46,847 bases of DNA from Myxococcales bacterium (lineage in GTDB: Bacteria > Myxococcota_A > Polyangia > Fen-1088). The stretch lies in the NCBI GenBank assembly GCA_003158735.1, contig PMLB01000322.1, forward strand, positions 47,722 through 94,568, in the 5' to 3' direction. Numbering within the stretch: the stretch's first letter is position 1; each line of letters opens with the position of its first letter. The notes beneath the pieces are model-generated. The model was not told the DNA's origin. It did no database searches and was given only the letters and a program-made list of their open reading frames with translations. The position numbers and the translations under genes are program-made. Below are positions 41,565 to 46,847 of this stretch, in pieces.

Positions 41565-42113
41565 CTATGCGGCGAGGTGTTCGCGCAATTGAGCTCGCGC
41601 ACGGCACATGCGGGTTCGGGCGGCCTGGCTGGTGATTCCCAGCGAGCGAGCCGCGTCGGGGAGAGGCAGTTCCTCGAATACGCAAAGCTGGACCACGTCT
41701 CGATAGGGACGGGGCAACTGGGCGACAGCTGCGTGCAAGCGAAAGCGGTCTTCCCCCTCTTCCAAAAGCACCGCAGGCGCGGGCCTCGAATCCGACAGCA
41801 TCGCGACCACATCACCCTGCCCTGACTGGTCGTTGGCCGCCACGCGCTCGGCGGCTCGCCGCCGCCGGCGGGCCCGCATGAGCGCCGCGTTCACCACCAC
41901 CCGGTGCAACCAGGTGCTCACCAGAGATTTTGCGCGAAACGAGCCAGAGCCGCGCAGTGCCTGCTCGACCGCATCGTGGGCAGCGTCCTCGGCCTCGGTG
42001 CCGTCGCGCAAGACAGAGAGGGCCACGTGGACCAGACGCTCACGTACCAGCGAACTGGCGAGCTCGGCAGATATTAGATTCTCGGCTTGGGCGCTGTGCA
42101 TATTCGTGGCCAT
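41565..42113 (-). CDS. ECF-type RNA polymerase sigma factor
   Basis: The protein has 182 residues from the ATG at 42113, chosen because GGAGG stands 8 bases upstream; an in-frame codon at 42149 lacks this. The sigma2 region (about 24-85) has LSVLRDGTEAEDAAHDAVEQAL and FRAKSLVSTWLHRVVVNAALMRARRRRR. The sigma4 region (about 130-178) has LPRPYRDVVQLCVFEELPLPDAARSLG and a helix-turn-helix ITSQAARTRMCRARAQLREHL. No anti-sigma gene follows, since the downstream region is empty, and the gene upstream on the same strand is unrelated. The signal it answers to is unknown. Confidence 0.93.
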   Translation of the reverse strand: MATNMHSAQAENLISAELASSLVRERLVHVALSVLRDGTEAEDAAHDAVEQALRGSGSFRAKSLVSTWLHRVVVNAALMRARRRRRAAERVAANDQSGQGDVVAMLSDSRPAPAVLLEEGEDRFRLHAAVAQLPRPYRDVVQLCVFEELPLPDAARSLGITSQAARTRMCRARAQLREHLAA

Positions 42114-42311
42114 TGGGCTTCCTCCGCGTTCGTGGGTACCATCTCCCAACTTGGGTTCTGGTTAGCTCGCCCCCGCACTCATGCCAGTGGCGTGCCAGGT
42201 CTCCCGGATCGGCGTCGCAGTTCACACGTTGTTCACCTGCGGCGGGCCCAGGGTTGTTTGTCACAATGCGCCATTGCGGTCGCAACCGAACACGCGAGCT
42301 GAAGCCACCCG

Positions 42312-42328
42312 CCGCTGAGAACGCAGAG
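42312..42328. repeat. Degenerate CACAGAG-like half repeat
   Basis: CCGCTGAGAACGCAGAG, followed by AAGACGGAGTTCACCGAGAGG, resembles one arm of the long palindromes elsewhere in the window. Only one arm is present. A related inverted fragment is at 41495-41511, on the other side of the sigma factor gene. It may be a decayed copy. Confidence 0.4.
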
Positions 42329-42378
42329 AAGACGGAGTTCACCGAGAGGCCGTGCTGCCGCGGCCCCAGATCGCCCGG

Positions 42379-43761
42379 CTACTCGTCGAGGTGGCTTCCG
42401 GCGGTGCTATCGACGTCTTCGGCGTTGCAAAAATTCTGCTTCTTGATCGTGGGCGGCGGATTGGCGCGTTCGCGGCGGGCGCGGGCCAGACGATTGGCGA
42501 AGGCTTTCTGGAAACGATCACCATGTTTCTCGAGCGCCGCCGTCATCTGTTTCCAAGCGACGGCAGCGCTGGCGGCCGCGGAGTCCCCGGACGACGGCGC
42601 ACTCGGCTCAGGAACCAAGGCAGCCATCGCAGCCAGATCCTCCAGCAGACCCGCGTCGAACTTGGGATCGGCGCAGGCGCCGGTCACTGTCGGAACCAGC
42701 ACGCTGTCTCGAAATTCCGCCAGATCGTCGGCGTCGACCTGACACCAGAGCAGCCGCGCATGCAGCTGAGCCAATGCGATGCCCGCTTCGCCTCGCGGAG
42801 CCGTCAGCAGGTGCTTGAAGACGTCGTCGTAGTCACCCTGGGCCTCGCCGTAGGAACTCAGCATGGCTTGCATCAGCTTGGCCCGGCATTCGGAATCACA
42901 GGCTCGGCTGAACATGTAGCCAGCCAGCCAGTGGCGTCGCTCGGCGTGGAACTTCTTGAGCAGGTCTTCCTCGGCCGACGTGACCAACTCTCCTGTGCGC
43001 GCCGTGGCCAGCACCAGCGCCCCCACCAGGCGTGCGCCGCTGGAGAACTTCTCGAAGCGCTCGATCTCGTTCCATTGGCGTCGTTCGTAAAGATCCTGCA
43101 AGTAGGCCTCGAACAGCCACGCCGTCTTGGTCGGATGCGCTTGCACGGCATGTTCCTCGCGCAGCAGGCCCATCGGCCCTTTGCCAACCTCGCCGCTGGC
43201 GGTGGAAACGTCCAGCTCATCAGCCACCAGCTGCGCGATGGCGTTGGAACGGTCGGCCAACTTGTCGTCCTTGCACACCTCCGCCCGCTTCTCCACCCCG
43301 AAGCGCTGCATGCAAGTCAGCGCAAAGGCTTGTTCGAGCTGGGTGTAATTCTTGTTCGCAGTGCCGGCCAGCACGACGGCCATGTAGGTCGGATTGTCGC
43401 GGCCCAATTCCAGGGCATAGGAAACCGCCAGCTCAGGGTCGAGGATGTTGCCCCGGGTGAGCGAGAGCAAGACGCCAAACCGCTGGTCCACGCTTTGCGG
43501 CCCCTGCAGCGACAGCACCGAAAGATTCTTGCCGAGAATCTCGGCGCGGGCGATGCGCCAGTCGTTGTCAGCCTTGGTGCGCGCGATGGCCTGCTCGCTC
43601 GCCTGCTGGCGCTCGGCGTTCTGCGCCTGGCGGAACTGCCAGATGGAGGTGGCCACCAGCCCGGCCACGCCGATGACGAAGCTGGAAAGGAACCCGTGGT
43701 AGTTCTGGATGAACCGCCCCAGGCGCGAAGTGTTGTCATGCGCAGCAGGTGTCTCGGTCAT
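42379..43761 (-). CDS. Membrane-anchored protein of unknown function
   Basis: The protein has 460 residues from the ATG at 43761 ([10 protein letters not shown]). Codons farther upstream (to 43908) would overlap the divergent aldolase gene and read Arg/Asn-rich nonsense. One membrane helix lies at about 24-43 ([18 protein letters not shown]), then a coiled-coil-like stretch (about 45-75). The large C-terminal part is helical with TPR-like flavour ([38 protein letters not shown]) and has several Cys, including C-x3-C in [11 protein letters not shown]. The protein should be held at the inner membrane with the helical domain on one side. No family was recognised. It is divergent from the lsrF-like gene. 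Confidence 0.85.
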   Translation of the reverse strand: MTETPAAHDNTSRLGRFIQNYHGFLSSFVIGVAGLVATSIWQFRQAQNAERQQASEQAIARTKADNDWRIARAEILGKNLSVLSLQGPQSVDQRFGVLLSLTRGNILDPELAVSYALELGRDNPTYMAVVLAGTANKNYTQLEQAFALTCMQRFGVEKRAEVCKDDKLADRSNAIAQLVADELDVSTASGEVGKGPMGLLREEHAVQAHPTKTAWLFEAYLQDLYERRQWNEIERFEKFSSGARLVGALVLATARTGELVTSAEEDLLKKFHAERRHWLAGYMFSRACDSECRAKLMQAMLSSYGEAQGDYDDVFKHLLTAPRGEAGIALAQLHARLLWCQVDADDLAEFRDSVLVPTVTGACADPKFDAGLLEDLAAMAALVPEPSAPSSGDSAAASAAVAWKQMTAALEKHGDRFQKAFANRLARARRERANPPPTIKKQNFCNAEDVDSTAGSHLDE

Positions 43762-43873
43762 GGCGCGAGCATACTCCGGGTTGCCTTTCGCGCATCCGCG
43801 TCGTCTGCGCCCGCCATTTGTGTTACGGTTTCGCGGCCTGTTCGGACTATTTCGCTGCGCCAAGGAGAAGACC

Positions 43874-44761
43874 ATGCCGGAAGCTGACGTCACCACCAAG
43901 AAGGACAAAGAGTTCTACACAGACGTCCCACAAGAGAGCCGGAGCTTCTTCCTCAAGGGATCGAACGCTCACGACTGGGGCATGAACAATCGCCTGGCCC
44001 ACATCTTCAGTCCGAAGTCGGGCAAGGCTGTGATGCTAGCCTTTGACCACGGCTACTTTCAGGGCCCCACCACGGGCCTCGAACGGGTCGACATCACCAT
44101 CCTGCCACTGTGCCCGTACGCCGACGCCCTGATGCTGACCCGGGGAATCTTGCGTAGCGTGATTCCCCCTGACCTGACCAACGCCGTGGTCATGCGCGCC
44201 AGCGGCGGTCCCAGCATTCTCAAGGAACTCTCCAACGAGCAGATCGCTTGCAGCATGGAAGACGCCGTTCGCATGAACGTGTCAGCGGTCGCGGTGCAGG
44301 TTTTCATTGGCGGCGAATTTGAAACCCAGTCGGTGGCTAACATGACCCGCCTGGTGGACCAGGGAAATCGTCACGGCATTCCGGTACTCGCGGTGACCGC
44401 AGTGGGCAAGGACATGGCCCGCGACGCGAAGTACATGCGTTTGGCCAGCCGAATCTGCGCCGAGCTGGGCGCCGCGTTCGTGAAGACCTACTACGTGCCC
44501 GAGGACTTCGAAACCGTGACGGCGTCCTGCCCGGTGCCCATCGTGATCGCCGGCGGCAAGAAGCTGCCGGAGCTAGAGGCACTGCAAATGGCCCACGACG
44601 CTATTTCGCAAGGTGCAGCCGGAGTGGACATGGGACGCAACATCTTCCAGGCCGACGCGCCGGTCGCCATGATTCAAGCCGTGCGCAAAGTGGTGCACGA
44701 AAACATGAGCCCGCAGCACGCCTTCGATTTCTACCAGACGGCCAAGAACCAGAAGCGCTAG
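43874..44761 (+). CDS. lsrF: LsrF-type class I aldolase/thiolase
   Basis: The protein has 295 residues from the ATG at 43874, with AAGGAG at good spacing; earlier in-frame codons are rejected. It is very similar in pattern to E. coli LsrF (3-hydroxy-5-phosphonooxypentane-2,4-dione thiolase of AI-2 breakdown): [20 protein letters not shown] at 52-71, [12 protein letters not shown] with the Schiff-base lysine K204, [19 protein letters not shown], and [13 protein letters not shown]. No other lsr gene is visible, and the next gene is an aldolase-dehydrogenase fusion. The true substrate may be a different phosphorylated sugar fragment. Confidence 0.92.
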   Translation: MPEADVTTKKDKEFYTDVPQESRSFFLKGSNAHDWGMNNRLAHIFSPKSGKAVMLAFDHGYFQGPTTGLERVDITILPLCPYADALMLTRGILRSVIPPDLTNAVVMRASGGPSILKELSNEQIACSMEDAVRMNVSAVAVQVFIGGEFETQSVANMTRLVDQGNRHGIPVLAVTAVGKDMARDAKYMRLASRICAELGAAFVKTYYVPEDFETVTASCPVPIVIAGGKKLPELEALQMAHDAISQGAAGVDMGRNIFQADAPVAMIQAVRKVVHENMSPQHAFDFYQTAKNQKR

Positions 44762-44774
44762 CGTGCAGCCGCGC

Positions 44775-46847
44775 ATGCAAAATCGTTGGTCGGAATCAGA
44801 CGTCGCAGCCGCCGCTCAAGGCGCAGCTTGCGAAAGCAATCTCGCTGTTCTTGCCTATGCCACGCGCCTGCTCGGGTCCGATCCTGATCTGGCGCTGCAC
44901 GGTGGCGGCAACACATCTTGCAAGTGTTTGCTTGCCAACGTGCTCGGCGAAAAGCAGTCCGCTCTCTTCATCAAGGCGTCTGGGATCAATCTCGCAACGG
45001 CCCAGCCCAGCGATTTCGTCGCGCTGGACCTCGGGTACCTGCCCCGGCTGCTCGACCTGGCCGCCTTGTCGGATGAAGCCATGGCCGGTGAATTCGCCTG
45101 CCATTGTCTGCGCGCCTCTTCTCGTCGCGCCTCGGTCGAAACCCTGGTTCACGCCGTACTTCCCCACGCATTCGTGATGCACACGCATCCCAGCGCCATC
45201 CTCGCGCTGACCAATCGCACCGACGGCGCGCAGGCCGTGGCGGCAGCACTCGGGCAAGACATCGCCATGGTTCCCTACGCGTTGGCCGGGCTGGATCTCG
45301 GCCGTGCCGTGCGCGACACCGTGGCCCGCCATCCGCAGGCCCGCGCGCTCGTGCTCATGCACCACGGGCTGGTGACCTGGGGAGCGACGGCCCGCGCGGC
45401 GTACGACGCGACCATCGAACTGGTCAGCCGCGCAGAAACCTATCTGGAGAAGCACCGAACTCGTGGTCTGGGGACGCCTTCGCCCGCCGGGGATCGCGAG
45501 CAGAAATACCTCAAGCTCGCCCCGGTCATTCGCGGGGTCTTGGGTCCGGCCACGCCAGACGCGCTCGGCGATCGGGTCATCCTCGAGCCTTTGCTCGATC
45601 CCGAAGTCGCGCAATGGATCGAGGCACCCGAAGGCAAGAAGCTGGCTTTGTCAGCTCCGCTCACAACCGACTATCTGATCCGCACCCGCAGAGTTCCGCT
45701 TTGGCTGGACCATGCGACGCTCGACGACGCCAAGAGGTTCAGAGAAGAGCTGGCACAATCTGTCGCCGCCTTTCAGGCCGACTATCGGGCGTATGTGCAA
45801 AAGCACGCCGGCGGCGTACAGGTTGCTAGTGAAGCGCGCGACTTTCTGCCGCGGGTGCTGATGATACCGGGGCTCGGCGTCGTGTGCGTCGGGGCGAACG
45901 CGGCCGACGCGGCCATGGTTCGCGACATCACCCGGCAGGGGCTGGCCGTGAAGGCGACCATCTACCAGGGCGGTGCCGAATATCTGTCGCTCGACGACCA
46001 GCACCTGTTCGACATGGAATTCCGCGCCTACCAGCAGGCCAAGCTGGGCTCGCGAGCCTCCGACGACGCTGCCCACAGCTTGCACGGCAGCGTCGCGCTG
46101 GTCACCGGCGCGGCCGGGGCCATCGGCTCGGGCATCTGCGAAGCCCTGCTCGCGCGCGGTTGCCATGTCGCCGCGACCGATCTTCCTGGCCCCGCTCTGG
46201 ACGGGCTGGTGGCTGAACTCGGGCAGCGCTACCCGTCGCGGGTTGCGGCCGTGGCCATGGACGTAACCGACCCAGCCTCGGTCACCGCCGGCTTTGCCCA
46301 GGTCATCCGCACCTGGGGTGGCCTCGATTGCGTGATGGTCAACGCCGGGATCGCGCACGTAGCTCCCCTCGTCGAACTCGGCCTCGACGCCTTTCGCAAG
46401 CTCGAAAGCGTCAACGTGGAAGGCACGCTGCTGGTGCTGGCCGAGGCCGGCCGTCACTTCGCCCTGCAAGGCACAGGCGGCGACGTGGTTCTGGTCTCGA
46501 CCAAGAACGTGTTTGCCCCGGGCGCGGGCTTCGGCGCATACAGCGCCACCAAGGCCGCCGCCCATCAACTGGCGCGCATTGCCAGCCTGGAGTTCGCGCC
46601 TCTCGGCGTGCGGGTGAACATGGTCGCCCCTGATGCGGTCTTTTCCCACGGGCAAAAACGCTCCGGCTTGTGGGCCGCGGTCGGGCCCAACCGCATGAAG
46701 GCGCGCGGCCTCGACGAGCGCGGACTGGAGGAATACTACCGCTCGCGCAATCTGCTCAAGGCCGCCGTGACCGCCGAACACGTGGCCAGCGCCGTGCTCT
46801 TCTTCATCACGCGCCAGACCCCGACCACAGGCGCGACCATTCCCGTC
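44775..46847 (+). CDS. Bifunctional class II aldolase/short-chain dehydrogenase (partial)
   Basis: An open frame of 691 codons without stop reaches the right edge. The start may be this ATG or the in-frame GTG at 44763, just after the lsrF stop. The N-terminal part is a class II (RhaD/FucA-like) aldolase: HGGGNTS at 42-48, MHTHPSAIL with zinc ligands H136 and H138, MHHGLVTWG with H196. The C-terminal part is a short-chain dehydrogenase: GAAGAIG at 445-451, an NAG segment (VNAGIAH) and YSATK with Y589 and K593. The architecture matches RhaEW-type enzymes that cleave a ketose-1-phosphate and oxidise or reduce the product, or the broader group of that name. The substrate is unknown. Confidence 0.92.
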   Translation, partial: MQNRWSESDVAAAAQGAACESNLAVLAYATRLLGSDPDLALHGGGNTSCKCLLANVLGEKQSALFIKASGINLATAQPSDFVALDLGYLPRLLDLAALSDEAMAGEFACHCLRASSRRASVETLVHAVLPHAFVMHTHPSAILALTNRTDGAQAVAAALGQDIAMVPYALAGLDLGRAVRDTVARHPQARALVLMHHGLVTWGATARAAYDATIELVSRAETYLEKHRTRGLGTPSPAGDREQKYLKLAPVIRGVLGPATPDALGDRVILEPLLDPEVAQWIEAPEGKKLALSAPLTTDYLIRTRRVPLWLDHATLDDAKRFREELAQSVAAFQADYRAYVQKHAGGVQVASEARDFLPRVLMIPGLGVVCVGANAADAAMVRDITRQGLAVKATIYQGGAEYLSLDDQHLFDMEFRAYQQAKLGSRASDDAAHSLHGSVALVTGAAGAIGSGICEALLARGCHVAATDLPGPALDGLVAELGQRYPSRVAAVAMDVTDPASVTAGFAQVIRTWGGLDCVMVNAGIAHVAPLVELGLDAFRKLESVNVEGTLLVLAEAGRHFALQGTGGDVVLVSTKNVFAPGAGFGAYSATKAAAHQLARIASLEFAPLGVRVNMVAPDAVFSHGQKRSGLWAAVGPNRMKARGLDERGLEEYYRSRNLLKAAVTAEHVASAVLFFITRQTPTTGATIPV

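Overview
The window is GC-rich (roughly two thirds G+C), densely coded, and looks like a chromosome segment of a myxobacterium-like organism (Myxococcota/Deltaproteobacteria). That inference rests on two eukaryote-like Ser/Thr kinases (one with PEGA repeats and a proline-rich linker, one with an RDD membrane domain), a sigma54-type response regulator, two PAS histidine kinases, an ECF sigma factor and several lipoproteins. No rRNA, tRNA or CRISPR array was found, so the taxonomy stays tentative.

Layout. 1-5005 (minus strand): an extragenic repeat, a methyltransferase-glycosyltransferase fusion, a PEGA Ser/Thr kinase and a cyclophilin. 5220-9167: a small plus-strand gene, then a tightly coupled minus-strand operon larB-larC-histidine kinase-95 aa protein (nickel-pincer cofactor synthesis joined to a sensor kinase). 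9497-13755: RDD Ser/Thr kinase, polysaccharide deacetylase and a divergent M61 peptidase. 13811-18451: lipoprotein, purine nucleoside phosphorylase, a 677 aa protein of unknown function, Fe superoxide dismutase. 18611-26949: a cyanophycin locus with two tandem cyanophycin synthetase paralogues (minus) and, divergently, an ABC exporter plus a DUF1854 protein (plus). 27002-30037: retropepsin-like protein, MNT/AbiEii-like nucleotidyltransferase, an aberrant adenylate kinase, GDP-fucose synthase.

30045-34220 is the main accessory region. Two nearly identical copies of about 555-565 bp, each carrying a four-helix-bundle protein gene, lie in inverted orientation. Between them are a Schlafen/AlbA_2-type gene and a 1733-bp IS1-family-like element (31905-33637) with perfect 17-bp terminal inverted repeats and a perfect 8-bp target duplication. 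The element carries a 5'-truncated transposase plus a two-gene cargo, a 97 aa unknown and a dCTP deaminase-like protein, behind a three-half-site operator-like sequence. This nested structure is the strongest candidate for something undescribed.

34302-46847 returns to core-like genes: the NfnAB pair, a lipoprotein, a PAS histidine kinase whose ATP-binding motifs are degenerate, an NtrC-family regulator, an ECF sigma factor, a membrane-anchored unknown, an LsrF-type aldolase and a bifunctional aldolase/short-chain dehydrogenase that runs off the right edge. Dispersed repeats punctuate the gaps: three long CACAGAG-type palindromes (9275, 18469, 28929) and a two-block direct repeat shared between the left edge and 39261-39410.
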